Positions 18,308 through 27,245 are shown, numbered from the stretch's first letter. The stretch: 64,000 nucleotides of DNA from Longimicrobium sp. (GCF_035474595.1 NZ_DATIND010000149.1:83700-147699), one strand, 5' to 3'. A program made the numbers and translations. The notes: a model not told the origin generated them from the letters alone.

Positions 18308-18483
18308 CGTCTTTGCAGCCTTGTCTGAGGGTGGTCTTTCCATTCCGCGGGACGCGGACCCCGGCCGTCGTCCGGGTGCGGCACATTCGTCGGACGGGCC
18401 TTCCGCGATTCCCGTCCGCCGTCCTCTGGAGTGCTCTCCCGTCTGGCGTGCCGCGCGATCCAACGTTTTGCGGGCGGCTGCAG
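18308..18483. promoter_or_regulatory. divergent control region between operon head and sigma factor gene
   Basis: 176 bases separate the leftward protease/stator operon from the rightward sigma/anti-sigma pair, so promoters for both directions should lie here. No clear consensus hexamers are visible. The region is very GC-rich, which is compatible with recognition by an alternative sigma factor such as the one encoded next door. That autoregulation is an inference only. Confidence 0.35.
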
Positions 18484-19269
18484 ATGCTTGACCGCGAGGC
18501 CGCCGAGGCGCTCTTCCTGAAGCACCTCGACTGGGTCGACAAGGTCGCCTCCATTGCCTGCAGCAATCATGGCGTCTGGGGCGCCGACGCCGAAGACTTC
18601 GCTGCCTGGGTGCGGATGAAGCTGGTGGAGGACGACTACGCCGTGGTGCGCCGCTTCCGCGGCGATTCCGAGATCAAGACGTACCTGGCGTCCGTGGTCG
18701 TCCGGCACTTCGTCAACTTCAATCGCGCGCAGCGGGGCCGCTGGCGTATTTCGGCGGCGGCGGAGCGGCTGGGCGCGCCCGCGGCGGACGTCGAGACGCT
18801 GGTGCGCCGCGACGGCTACACCCTGCAGCAGGCGGGGGAGAAGCTGCGCACCGCGGGCCGCACCACGCTCTCGGACGCCGAGCTCGCGCGCCTGCTCGAT
18901 CAGCTGCCCGAGCGTGCGCCGCTGCGCCCCGTCGTGGGAGAGCCGGCTACGGGGCTGGATGGCGCGCCCGGCGCCTCGCGTGCGGACGAGCGGGTGATCG
19001 AGGCCGAGGCCGAGGGTCGGCGCGCGGAGATGCTGGGTGCGCTCGGGACGGCCATGGAGCAGTTGGAACTGGAGGAGCAGCTGATCGTGCAACTGCACTT
19101 TGCCGAGGGGCACACCCTGGCCGACGTGGCCCGTGCCCTGCGCCTGGAGCAGAAACCGCTGTACCGGCGCGTCGAGCGCCTGCGCGTCCGGTTGCGCGCG
19201 GTCCTGGAAAGCGCAGGGTTGGGCGGAGACGACGTGCGGGGCCTCCTTTACGAGCTTGACGCACCATGA
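18484..19269 (+). CDS. RNA polymerase sigma factor, ECF-like
   Basis: 261 residues. A region-2-like segment is visible at about 35-85 (DAEDFAAWVRMKLVEDD, then RRFRGDSEIKTYLASVVVR), and a C-terminal region-4 helix-turn-helix at about 195-245 (LELEEQLIVQLHF, then TLADVARALRLEQKPLYRR). The linker between them is about 100 residues, longer than in most ECF factors. ATG 18484 is used because it begins directly before region 2; the frame is open upstream without sigma-like sequence. The next gene, 46 bases downstream, encodes an anti-sigma-like membrane protein. The pair faces three CHAT/caspase gene sets and is their likely transcriptional controller, which is inferred from position. Confidence 0.82.
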   Translation: MLDREAAEALFLKHLDWVDKVASIACSNHGVWGADAEDFAAWVRMKLVEDDYAVVRRFRGDSEIKTYLASVVVRHFVNFNRAQRGRWRISAAAERLGAPAADVETLVRRDGYTLQQAGEKLRTAGRTTLSDAELARLLDQLPERAPLRPVVGEPATGLDGAPGASRADERVIEAEAEGRRAEMLGALGTAMEQLELEEQLIVQLHFAEGHTLADVARALRLEQKPLYRRVERLRVRLRAVLESAGLGGDDVRGLLYELDAP

Positions 19270-19315
19270 GCGAGCGAAATCGCGGGCGCCGAGAGTCCCT
19301 GGCGGGAGGTTGCCG

Positions 19316-20323
19316 GTGAGCGATCACGGGAGCGACGACGAGCGGCTGGCCGCCTTCCTGGATGGCCGGATGGACGTTCGCAGCCGAAAAGAGATGCTGG
19401 CCCACCTGACCGGGAGCGACGAGGACCGCGCGGTCCTCGCCGGCACCGCGGCCATCCTGCGCCAGCTGGAAGAGGCGGGCGCCGGCGCACCGGGGCAGGC
19501 GTCTGCAGCCGCGTCAGGTCTGGAGTCTGTGGACAGGGTCGTGGCGGAGGGCGTGATCCCCCTGGACACGCGCCGCACCTCGCGGCCCGAGCCCGATCAC
19601 AAGGTCCGTCCGACGCGCGCGCCGGTCCTCCGGTGGATGGCTGCTGCGGCGGCGGTGGTGGGCATCGCGCTGATCACCGGACGTGCGCTGCGCACCCGCG
19701 CCTCCGTCGCCGGCGAGCCGGTGCGCCTCGTCACGCGGCTGGCGCACGGCGCCGAGGGGCTGCCCGCGGGGTGGACCGAGCGGCGGCCGTGGACGTCCGT
19801 GCGCGGAGACGACCGGGGCGGCGCCACGTCACCCGGCGAGCGGTTGGCGAGATCCGCACGTGCCGGCGCGATGCTGGTGGACCTCGCCGTGGCAGTGCAG
19901 GCGCGCGACGCCGCGGCAACGCGGGTGCTCGCGATCCAGCTCGCCGGCCGTTTCGATCCACAGGGAGGACGCAGCGGCGCGCTCCGCAGGATCGCCGACG
20001 GCGCGGCGGGGAGCCCGGAGCGGCTGCGGCCGCTGATCGGCGAGGCCACGGAGCGGATCGCAAAGCGGCTGGACCGGGACGCGCTACGGCTGGGCGCCTG
20101 GACCGAGGCTGCGGGGCTGGCCGCCGCGTGGCAGGACGCCGGCTTCTTCCGCGGCGGCGAGACGCGCCGGATGCTCGACCAGGCCGGGCGGCTGACCGCA
20201 GCGGATCCGCCGGCCCACGCGGCGGTGCAGCAGGTGCGGCTTCTGCTGGCGGCCGATCCCCTGCGATGGGAGGCGCTCGCACCCGCGATCGACGCGTTGG
20301 CCCGCGAGCTCGCGAGCGAGTGA
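19316..20323 (+). CDS. membrane-anchored anti-sigma-factor-like protein lacking zinc-finger cysteines
   Basis: 335 residues from GTG 19316, with GGGAGG six bases upstream. Residues 5-45 (DDERLAAFLDGRMD, then a helix and HLTGSDED) match the shape of the zinc-finger anti-sigma domain, but the expected C-x-x-C is replaced by Gly-Ser-Asp-Glu. One membrane span lies at about 98-118. The outer part is an Ala-rich helical region of about 200 residues that could sense a signal. It directly follows the sigma factor gene, as anti-sigma genes usually do. The absence of zinc ligands is seen directly; that it still binds the sigma factor is inferred. Confidence 0.68.
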   Translation: MSDHGSDDERLAAFLDGRMDVRSRKEMLAHLTGSDEDRAVLAGTAAILRQLEEAGAGAPGQASAAASGLESVDRVVAEGVIPLDTRRTSRPEPDHKVRPTRAPVLRWMAAAAAVVGIALITGRALRTRASVAGEPVRLVTRLAHGAEGLPAGWTERRPWTSVRGDDRGGATSPGERLARSARAGAMLVDLAVAVQARDAAATRVLAIQLAGRFDPQGGRSGALRRIADGAAGSPERLRPLIGEATERIAKRLDRDALRLGAWTEAAGLAAAWQDAGFFRGGETRRMLDQAGRLTAADPPAHAAVQQVRLLLAADPLRWEALAPAIDALARELASE

Positions 20324-20390
20324 GCCGAAGCCGCGGATCGCCGCGAGCTCCCGGACGCGCCGCGGTGGGCGTACGGGAGTCGTTTCACAC

Positions 20391-23300
20391 TCAGCTCCCG
20401 ATGTAGCGGAATCCGGCCCACGCCGCGGGGGAGTGCCGCGCGGGGTCGTTCGAGCGGAGCAACTCCAGCTGGGCCTCGCGCAACGCCGCGGCTGGGTCGG
20501 CCGAGCGGCGGTAGGCGCGATGGAACGCCAGCATCAATGGCTGCGTCAGCCGGTCGTCGGCCTCCCACAGCCTTCCCACCACCCCGCCCGCGCCCGCCGC
20601 CAGCAACGCACCGGAAAATCCCGCCAGCCCGCCCGAGCGCCCCTCGCGCGAGCGCACCGTCCGGCACGCCGCGAGCACAACCAGGCGCACGCCGCGGAGC
20701 TGGAGCGCGTTCACGGCTTCCGCCGTGAGGCGCCCGGTGGTGCCCGACCCCGCGAGCACCAGGGCCGACTGCTCCGGCCGGGCATCGTCGAACACCGCAT
20801 GGCCGGCGTAGTGAATGACGCTGGCTCCCGGTGCGCGGTCGCGCAGGGCGTCGCGCGTAGCGGCGGGGCCCTGGAGCACCACGCTCGCCCTGTACATCAT
20901 GCGAAGCGAGTCGACCTCCGCCCGCGCGCCACGAAGTCTGTCGAGCGTGGGATACTGCGTCGGGTCGAACGCAGGGTCGGCCACGAGCAGCGCAGGGGCC
21001 GACCGGTCGGCTGGGGGTGCGGACCGGGCTGCTTCGGCCAGGGTGGCGGCGAAGCGCAGCGGGTGATCTTGCACCAGATAGCGGGCCCGTCTGGCGTCCA
21101 GCAGGACGTCGAAGGGCACGCCGGCGATCTCGCCGTCCACGAGGATCACCAGCGGCGTCTCGGCCCGGCCGAGGCGGTTTTCGACCGGCCGCACCAGCAG
21201 CTCGTAAAGCCGGGCGAGGTCCGGGCGGGCGAACGCCGCCCGGGCCGGCGACTCCAGCGCGGCGACGCTCCGTTCGATCATCGTGAGGACGTTGCCGCGG
21301 CTGACGGTCCGACGCAGCAGGCGCACGTCGGTTCCGCGCAATGTCCACGTGAGCAGCGTGTCGCCGATCAGGGCGTACTCCACCGCCACCTGCCCGGGGG
21401 GTGCCGCAGGCAGGCCGGTACCCAGCGCGGAAGCCCCGTATCCGGGCGCGAACGAGACGCGGCCGCGCTCGACCGCCTGCAGCGCGGCGATGGTGTCGCC
21501 GGCGTGGAGGTGAAGCATCACCAGCTGGTCGAACCGGCTGCGCGCCTGCTCCATCACCGCCACACGTAACGAGGCGTCCCCAAGGCTCTGGGATAGCCCG
21601 TGAATGCGGGTGGTGGCGGCGTTCAGGTCGGCAGTTGCGGACGAGAGCTCCCGCCGCGCGAGCCGCACGTCGGCCCGCTGGAGGAGTGCGGGGAGAAGCC
21701 ACGCCGAGTTGCCGTCTTTGGTGAAAAAGGCCACAGCGGAGTCCAGGTCCGCCACCGATGCTGTGTCGGGGGCTACAAGTGCCCGCGAGTAACCGACTGT
21801 CCTCGTGAGCCACTTGCGAGGTCTCGAGGCGCGAATTGTCCTGACGAGCGAATCGGCGCGATACAAATCCTCTGACGCTTCCTCCTGTCGACCTCTGGCC
21901 CACCGGGTACGAGCCCTGCCAAGCAGCGCCTCCACCAGGTGGCGCACCCGCTTCTCGCGCAGGGCCACGGAGACGTCTTCATCCTGAACGACCAAGGCCG
22001 CCCGTGGCATCTGATCGACCGTCGCGCAGTTCGCAAGCACCAGAAGCGTGTTGTGGAGCCGAACGGATGAACGATGCTCACGCAGCGACATCAGCCCGCG
22101 GTGCATCAAACGGTACGCGGCCAACGTGTCTCGTTGAGCGTAGGCCGCTTCCCCTTCCATCTGCCACTGTGCCGCTGTGTACTCGGTTTCACCCGCACGT
22201 TCGAACAGCCGGGCTGCGGCTTGGTACGCAGCGCGGGCTTCCGCGGGATGGCCGTTGCGAAGCAGCCCGGAACCTCTGATCCAGAGTGCACGCGCGACCA
22301 GCGCCGGGTTCCGTAGCGAATCGATCCGGAGCAGCACGGCTTGGAGCCTTGAATCCGCTTCGGCGAACTGCCCGTCGAAAATGAGTGTCGCGGCGCCAAA
22401 GACTTCCGCCGAGCGCGTCAGAACTGGAGAGAACGGTGCCGCACGCGCCGCGCGGGCGAAGGAGTCTCGGGCGGCGGCGTGCTCCCCGCTTTCATTCAGC
22501 ACTTGACCTGCCGCGTAAGCGCGGTGCGCGCGGGCTAACAGGCGAGTCGCTGCTGGATCGTCCCTGACCGCCCGAATCGCTCGGACCGCGTCCGCGAGCG
22601 AGGCATCTCCACCGCGCGCTTCCAACGCGCCGCCCAGTTGTTCCGCGAGCTGCAGCAACTCCGCGGTCCGGGCCGGGTTCCCGGCCTCGTGCGCGCTCCC
22701 CCAGTCACCCAGCACCGAATCCCAGCCGTACAGCCGCGCCTCCTGCGGATTCGCCCCGGCGAACGCGCGCACCTCCGCTTCGGGAGCTCCGGGCTGGGGC
22801 GGCTCTTCGGTCATCGGGGGATGGCGAAGCAAGCTGCGCCGCTCCCGCGCCTCTTCGGCCCACCTGCTCGTCGAGTCGCTGCGCAGGTAGTCTGTCCAGG
22901 CGATCTTGGCCTGCTCATCCAGTCCCAGCGTTTGCAGCGCGAGAGCGGTGTTGAACCGCGCGGCCGGGTTGTGGGGCTCGGTGGCGACTGCCTCGAGTGC
23001 GTAGTTCAACCCTTCCAGCAGGTCGCGCGGATTCTGGGTGCGCTGGGCGCGGACGAGGTGCGCGGCCGACAGGTCGACCAGCAGCGGCACCCGCCGGCGC
23101 GAGAGCCGCAGCGCCCTGGACAGCCGGGTGATCGCCGCGCTGGCCGCCTGCTCCGTGTCGTCATCGCCGACGATCGCCAGCAGCGCCGATGCCTGAAGCG
23201 AATCCGGATCGGAGCTTTCCCCCGCATCGGCCAGCGCCTCGAAGCCATCCAGTCGGCCGGCGTCGGCTCCGCACGATTCCCGGGGCACCGTTTCACCCGT

Positions 23301-23528
23301 CCGAGGCCGAAGGACGGAGCACGGGTGGTATTCGACCGGGATGGAGAAACGCGGCGAGAGAACGCGGGCGGGCCGCGAAGCCACGAGCTTGCTCACAACC
23401 GTGACGTGCGAGAACCCACGGCGGGTGCCGGCCACCATCACTCCAAGGACGGTGGCGCCGCCCAGCAGCAGAAGGGGCCAGCATTTCAGCAGTGGGCGCG
23501 GCGAGCGCCGTAATGAGGGCTGAGACAT
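20391..23528 (-). CDS. large TPR-CHAT protease with N-terminal membrane anchor
   Basis: 1,045 residues. One hydrophobic segment at about 18-40 anchors the protein. Residues about 130-680 are tetratricopeptide-type helical repeats (patterns such as NPAARFNTALALQTLGLDEQA). A C-terminal CHAT domain follows a segment with VDGEIAGVPFDVLLD, with catalytic His910 in VIHYAGHAV and Cys955 in LVVLAAC. This is the common bacterial TPR-CHAT arrangement, related to the TPR-CHAT protease Csx29 of the gRAMP/Craspase system, but no gRAMP or CRISPR gene is present. The start at 23528 is followed by a normal N-in anchor. The gene converges on the anti-sigma gene with a 67-base gap, and a good promoter lies upstream at 23652-23680. 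Confidence 0.9.
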   Translation of the reverse strand: MSQPSLRRSPRPLLKCWPLLLLGGATVLGVMVAGTRRGFSHVTVVSKLVASRPARVLSPRFSIPVEYHPCSVLRPRTGETVPRESCGADAGRLDGFEALADAGESSDPDSLQASALLAIVGDDDTEQAASAAITRLSRALRLSRRRVPLLVDLSAAHLVRAQRTQNPRDLLEGLNYALEAVATEPHNPAARFNTALALQTLGLDEQAKIAWTDYLRSDSTSRWAEEARERRSLLRHPPMTEEPPQPGAPEAEVRAFAGANPQEARLYGWDSVLGDWGSAHEAGNPARTAELLQLAEQLGGALEARGGDASLADAVRAIRAVRDDPAATRLLARAHRAYAAGQVLNESGEHAAARDSFARAARAAPFSPVLTRSAEVFGAATLIFDGQFAEADSRLQAVLLRIDSLRNPALVARALWIRGSGLLRNGHPAEARAAYQAAARLFERAGETEYTAAQWQMEGEAAYAQRDTLAAYRLMHRGLMSLREHRSSVRLHNTLLVLANCATVDQMPRAALVVQDEDVSVALREKRVRHLVEALLGRARTRWARGRQEEASEDLYRADSLVRTIRASRPRKWLTRTVGYSRALVAPDTASVADLDSAVAFFTKDGNSAWLLPALLQRADVRLARRELSSATADLNAATTRIHGLSQSLGDASLRVAVMEQARSRFDQLVMLHLHAGDTIAALQAVERGRVSFAPGYGASALGTGLPAAPPGQVAVEYALIGDTLLTWTLRGTDVRLLRRTVSRGNVLTMIERSVAALESPARAAFARPDLARLYELLVRPVENRLGRAETPLVILVDGEIAGVPFDVLLDARRARYLVQDHPLRFAATLAEAARSAPPADRSAPALLVADPAFDPTQYPTLDRLRGARAEVDSLRMMYRASVVLQGPAATRDALRDRAPGASVIHYAGHAVFDDARPEQSALVLAGSGTTGRLTAEAVNALQLRGVRLVVLAACRTVRSREGRSGGLAGFSGALLAAGAGGVVGRLWEADDRLTQPLMLAFHRAYRRSADPAAALREAQLELLRSNDPARHSPAAWAGFRYIGS

Positions 23529-23651
23529 GTGTGCGTCACGGATGCGGGAACGTGAAGGAGATGGCAATGATGGAGAGGGAAGAAACCGCAGATCCCAGCG
23601 CAAAGGTGGGGCGCCTGGTTGGGGGAATCGCGCGCCGCCCGCCTCTTGGGA

Positions 23652-23680
23652 ATTGTCTCACGTTACACCAGCAGAGTCAA
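23652..23680 (-). promoter_or_regulatory. candidate sigma-70-type promoter of the TPR-CHAT gene
   Basis: On the minus strand TTGACT (23680-23675) and GACAAT (23657-23652) are separated by exactly 17 bases. The -35 matches five of six consensus bases and the -10 matches four of six. The -10 lies about 120 bases upstream of the ATG at 23528 in a locally AT-rich stretch. Promoter rules of this phylum were assumed, not tested. Confidence 0.45.
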
Positions 23681-24009
23681 CGGTTTATCGGAAGGACACA
23701 ACCTCCCGTGCGCGTCATCACGATTTGGGGGGTTATTTTTTTGGCAACGTGCCGCCGTGCAGTGAGTTCGCCGGCCTGCGGAGCTCGACAGATTCCGGCG
23801 ATCCTGCGCGCGTGGCCTGCCCTCTCTCGCTGTTAAGCCGGTGATCGGGCTTTTCAAGCGCCTTCAAACGGTTGTTCTGCGAGTACGCCGTACTCCCCGT
23901 GTGGTCCGGTAGCCCGAGAGTAAACGATTGGAGTGATGGCTGAATGGATGGATGGATTGGATACATCTGTCAGAAGGTCTGTTCGTGGAAGCGTCCGCCC
24001 AACCGACGA
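23681..24009. other. gene-free interval before queG remnant
   Basis: About 330 bases with a local AT-rich patch around 23715-23745 (T-rich run) and no recognisable coding sequence. Short frames crossing it have no family resemblance. Because the following queG remnant lacks its 5' part, this interval may mark where the rest of that gene was lost. Confidence 0.3.
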
Positions 24010-24306
24010 ACGAGGCGTCGTTCCTCGCGCGCGAAGGCCCCGCCGATCAAGCGGACAAATCACCGCGGGCTCCTGCGCAACGTCGCCGTTGCTCGGCAAC
24101 CGGGGCGCGCCGAAGTCCGTCCCCGCGCTCGCGGTCGCGCTGAACGACGAGGAGCCGCTTGTGCGCGGGCACGCGGTATAGGCGCTCGGCCGCATCGGCA
24201 CCGACGGAGCGAGGCAAGGGCTCGCGAGTAGAGCGGAGGTGGAGATGGATGCGGGATGTGTGAGGAAATCGAGATCGCAATGGAATCCGCAGCCGCTCGA
24301 CCGTGA
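24010..24306 (+). pseudogene. queG: decayed 3' end of epoxyqueuosine reductase (queG)
   Basis: Three reading frames together give the C-terminal region of QueG. In frame one, PPIKRTNHRGLLRNVAVA spans about 24040-24091. After a +1 shift near 24092, LGNRGAPKSVPALAVALNDE and EPLVRGHAV continue to a TAG at 24179-24181, where the family has Trp (RGHAAWALGRIG). ALGRIGTDGAR follows the stop. After another shift near 24262, EEIEIAMESAAARP runs to TGA at 24304-24306. That is two frameshifts and one nonsense codon within 300 bases, and the catalytic and iron-sulphur parts are missing. QueG catalyses the last step of queuosine synthesis in tRNA; this copy cannot. A generic HEAT-repeat protein is the alternative, but the KR-x(5)-GLLRN and LVRGH motifs favour QueG. 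Confidence 0.7.
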
Positions 24307-24334
24307 GCTGCAGGCTTCCGAAATCCCGGCGCAC

Positions 24335-25225
24335 TCAGGCCGCGCGCGACCCCACCCCGGATTCCGGATTAGAGAGCGCACTGGACAGGATGGCGTGCAG
24401 CCTTTCCCGAATGGAGGCATCGTGCTCCGGAACCGCGGAGATCGCCTCGATTCCGCCGTTGTAGCGCACCGGAGGTCCGGGGTAGAGGATCGCCGCGCAC
24501 CGGACGACCCGGTTGCCTTCGGGCGTTCGGATCGCGTCGCGGTAGGCGTGCATCTTGTCGATGTCGACCTTCAGGGGCTTCGTGCCACCCTCGGCATCCA
24601 GCGGCTCGCCGTCCAGCTTGTACTTGGGGTCGAAGAGCCACACCCGCGGACTTGCCCCGGGCACCCGCAGCTCCACCGCCACGTCCGGGATCTGCCGGTA
24701 GGTGAACGAGCGCAGTTCTCCCCCCGCGCCATAGGTGCGCTCGGGGATCAGCTTCACCTCGCCGCCGGTGGCCTCGTGCAACAGGGTCACGGCCGCCTGG
24801 TTGCCGGGCAGCGCCTGCACGAACAGCCCGTCTCGCGTACGCTGCACCAGCCGCTGTTCGCTCACCCGCCATCCGTGCCCGGCCGCGGCGTCCAGCAGCG
24901 CGTCGGCCACGTGCAGCGTGCCCCAGAGCTGGTAGAGCGCGGGGAGGTTCTCCAGCGGCGCCTCCATCTCCGGCGCCTGCAGCTGCACGGCGACGCGCCG
25001 GTGCAGCTCCAGCAGGCCGGCGAGCGCGGCGCGGTAGGGGTCGCGCTTGAGCAGCACCATCGTCAGCCGGTCGGGCGTGTGCGCCAGCTCGCCGGCCTGG
25101 TCCAGGAACGAAGCCCGATGGCGCGCCGCCCGCAGCGTCTGCTCCAGCTCCGCGGCTTCCGCCGCCAGGGCGGTGTGGCGCGGGCCGCGCAGCACCGGCC
25201 CCAGGCGGCGGAGGCGGGCGCGCAC
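24335..25225 (-). CDS. PD-(D/E)XK nuclease-fold protein, DUF2357-like, possibly 5'-truncated
   Basis: 296 residues from GTG 25225. The C-terminal half shows the nuclease core: PDVAVELRV (Asp), then VWLFDPKYKL (Asp-x-Lys) and a following helix DIDKMHAYRDAI, a spacing seen in DUF2357/McrC-related nucleases. The N-terminal half is helical. Full-length relatives usually have a much longer N-terminal region. Here the frame extends only 20 codons further to a TAG near 25290, without an ATG and without a clear ribosome site. It therefore may be the surviving 3' part of a larger gene, and no McrB-like or helicase partner is adjacent. The nuclease motif is seen; activity is uncertain. Confidence 0.6.
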   Translation of the reverse strand: MRARLRRLGPVLRGPRHTALAAEAAELEQTLRAARHRASFLDQAGELAHTPDRLTMVLLKRDPYRAALAGLLELHRRVAVQLQAPEMEAPLENLPALYQLWGTLHVADALLDAAAGHGWRVSEQRLVQRTRDGLFVQALPGNQAAVTLLHEATGGEVKLIPERTYGAGGELRSFTYRQIPDVAVELRVPGASPRVWLFDPKYKLDGEPLDAEGGTKPLKVDIDKMHAYRDAIRTPEGNRVVRCAAILYPGPPVRYNGGIEAISAVPEHDASIRERLHAILSSALSNPESGVGSRAA

Positions 25226-25480
25226 CAGGTTCGGACCCGTGCCGCGCCCGGCTGCCGCTGAAGTCAGCCGGGTGCGGCACGTTTCAGACTATGCAAACGA
25301 GCAGCATTTCATCCCCGCCCGACGCGCCCCCGCGCGCCCACAACTCACCCCCTCGGTGAGGTCCGGCCGGTTCGTTCGCACCGCCGCATCCGCCCCGCCC
25401 GAACCGCGCGCCGATGGCGGGGTAACCTCCCCTGCGTTATCGTCTTCCCGTCACCCGTCCCCAACCCGCGCCGCAGGCCC

Positions 25481-25726
25481 ATGATCGTCCGCTCGCTCTT
25501 CTTCGCGCAGTACCGTGACTTCGCCGGGGCCGACGAACTGGCCGTCGAGCTGCCGGAGGGCGCGAGCGTGGCCGACCTCGTCACGCGGCTCCGCGCCGAC
25601 GGGCAGGGGCTGGCGAAGCTCCCCGCATCGCCCGTCGTGGCCGTGAACATGGACTACGCGCCGGCGCACACGCGGCTCCGCGAGGGCGACGAGGTGGCGT
25701 TCATCCCGCCCGTGGCGGGGGGGTGA
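25481..25726 (+). CDS. moaD: molybdopterin synthase small subunit MoaD
   Basis: 81 residues of ubiquitin-like fold ending in the Gly-Gly tail (PPVAGG) that is thiocarboxylated to carry sulphur for molybdopterin. N-terminal strand VRSLFFAQYRDFAG and the segment GDEVAFIPPV are typical. The stop overlaps the GTG start of moaE by four bases (GTGA), so the two subunits are translated together. Sulphur transfer requires a MoeB/MoaZ-type enzyme not present in this window. Confidence 0.93.
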   Translation: MIVRSLFFAQYRDFAGADELAVELPEGASVADLVTRLRADGQGLAKLPASPVVAVNMDYAPAHTRLREGDEVAFIPPVAGG

Positions 25727-26196
25727 GCGTGCCCGCCGCGTACGCCGCCGTCACCGACCAGCCGATCGACGCCGCGCGCCTCCTGGCCGACTCCGTGTCG
25801 CCCGAAGACGGCGCGGCGCTGCTGTTCTGGGGCGTGGTGCGCAACGAGAACGACGGCCGTCCGGTGAGCCACCTGGAGTACCACGCCTACGCCGAGATGG
25901 CCGAGCGGATGATGCAGCGCATCGCCGACGAGGCCGTGGCGCGCTTCGGCGTGGGCGGCGTGCGCGTGGTGCACCGCGTGGGGCGGCTGGAGGTCGGCGA
26001 GGCGAGCGTGGCCATCTGCGTGGCCGCCCCGCACCGCGGCGAGGCGTACGAGGCCAGCCGCTACGTGATCGAGGAGCTGAAGCGCCGCGTTCCCGTCTGG
26101 AAGCGCGAGGGGTACGCCGACGGCGACTCGGACTGGGTCCCCGGCTTCATACCCGGGGCGGAGGCCGAGCCTGAACTGGGCGGGAGGGCGCTGTGA
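25723..26196 (+). CDS. moaE: molybdopterin synthase catalytic subunit MoaE
   Basis: 157 residues. MoaE hallmarks are GVVRNENDGRPVSHLEYHAY near residues 37-56, the HRVGRLEVGEASV strand, and the C-terminal active-site segment with Lys residues in ELKRRVPVWKRE. It inserts sulphur from MoaD into cyclic pyranopterin monophosphate. The GTG start at 25723 overlaps moaD by four bases, and the stop overlaps the moaA GTG by four bases. The last 20 residues are an acidic tail of no obvious function. Confidence 0.93.
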   Translation: MSVPAAYAAVTDQPIDAARLLADSVSPEDGAALLFWGVVRNENDGRPVSHLEYHAYAEMAERMMQRIADEAVARFGVGGVRVVHRVGRLEVGEASVAICVAAPHRGEAYEASRYVIEELKRRVPVWKREGYADGDSDWVPGFIPGAEAEPELGGRAL

Positions 26197-27245
26197 GCGG
26201 GCTGGTGCAGCTGGGCGGCGCGCTGCCGGTGGTGGCGGAGCGGCCGGTGCCCGAGAGCGGGCCCATGCACGACGGCTTCGGGCGGCGCATCGAGTACCTG
26301 CGCATCTCCGTGACCGACAAGTGCAACCTCCGCTGCGTGTACTGCATGCCGGAGGAGGGGCTGCCGTGGCTGCGGCGCGACCAGCTGCTCTCGTACGAGG
26401 AGATCGCCGAGGTGGTGCGGGTGATGGCGGGGATGGGGCTCAGCCGGGTGCGCATCACCGGCGGCGAGCCGCTGGTGCGCCGCGACCTGCCCACGCTGGT
26501 CCGCAAGATCCGCGCGGTCGATGGCATCGCCGACGTGGCGCTCTCCACCAACGCCGTGCTGCTGGGCGACCTGGCGGACGAGCTGCGCGCGGCGGGGGTG
26601 GACCGGCTGAACGTGTCGCTGGACTCGCTGCGGCCGGAGCGCATCGACGCCATTGCCCGGCGCGCGGGGAGCGCGGAGGCCATCTTCCGCGGCCTGGACG
26701 CCGCCGAGCGCGCCGGCTTCGCGCCGATCAAGATCAACTGCGTGGTCATGCGCGGCCGCAACGACGACGAGGTGGCGGACTTCGCGGCCGTCACCCGCGA
26801 ACGGCCGTGGCACGTGCGCTTCATCGAGGTGATGCCCACCGGCGACAACCTGGACGTCTCGCGCGACGAGTTCGTCTCCGCGGACGAGATGCTGGAAAGC
26901 GTCGCGCGAGTCGGCGCGCTGGAGCCGGTGGCCGGGCCGCCGGGGAACGGGCCGGCGCGCTACTTCGCCTTCCCCGGCGCGCGCGGCACGGTGGGCGTCA
27001 TCACGCCGATGAGCCACAACTACTGCGGCACCTGCAACCGCATGCGCCTGACGGCCGACGGGCAGCTGCGGCCCTGCCTCTTCGGCTCCATCCAGACCAA
27101 CCTCCGCGACCCGCTCCGCCGCGGCGACCCCATCGAGCCGCTGGTGCGCCAGACGCTGCGCATCAAGCCCGAGCGCCACTGGCTGGTGCAGGGCAGCGAC
27201 GAGGGCAGCGGCGGCCTCGCGGCGCTCTCGCAGGTGGGGGGATGA
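26193..27245 (+). CDS. moaA: GTP 3',8-cyclase MoaA (radical SAM)
   Basis: 350 residues. The radical SAM motif C-x3-C-x2-C is at Cys44, 48 and 51 (TDKCNLRCVYC). A GGEPLVRRD motif binds SAM, and the second iron-sulphur site lies in YCGTCNRMRL plus a further Cys in LRPCLF. The C-terminus ends in Gly-Gly, required for activity in this family. It converts GTP to 3',8-cyclo-GTP, the first step of molybdenum cofactor synthesis; moaC is not in the window. It is the third gene of the moaD-moaE-moaA cluster, each overlapping the next by four bases. Confidence 0.95.
   Translation: MSGLVQLGGALPVVAERPVPESGPMHDGFGRRIEYLRISVTDKCNLRCVYCMPEEGLPWLRRDQLLSYEEIAEVVRVMAGMGLSRVRITGGEPLVRRDLPTLVRKIRAVDGIADVALSTNAVLLGDLADELRAAGVDRLNVSLDSLRPERIDAIARRAGSAEAIFRGLDAAERAGFAPIKINCVVMRGRNDDEVADFAAVTRERPWHVRFIEVMPTGDNLDVSRDEFVSADEMLESVARVGALEPVAGPPGNGPARYFAFPGARGTVGVITPMSHNYCGTCNRMRLTADGQLRPCLFGSIQTNLRDPLRRGDPIEPLVRQTLRIKPERHWLVQGSDEGSGGLAALSQVGG

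Noticed and set aside
20391..23528. Craspase (gRAMP/Csx29) interpretation of the TPR-CHAT protein
   Set aside because: No Cas7-like fusion protein, CRISPR repeats or adaptation genes are seen. TPR-CHAT proteins are common outside that system.
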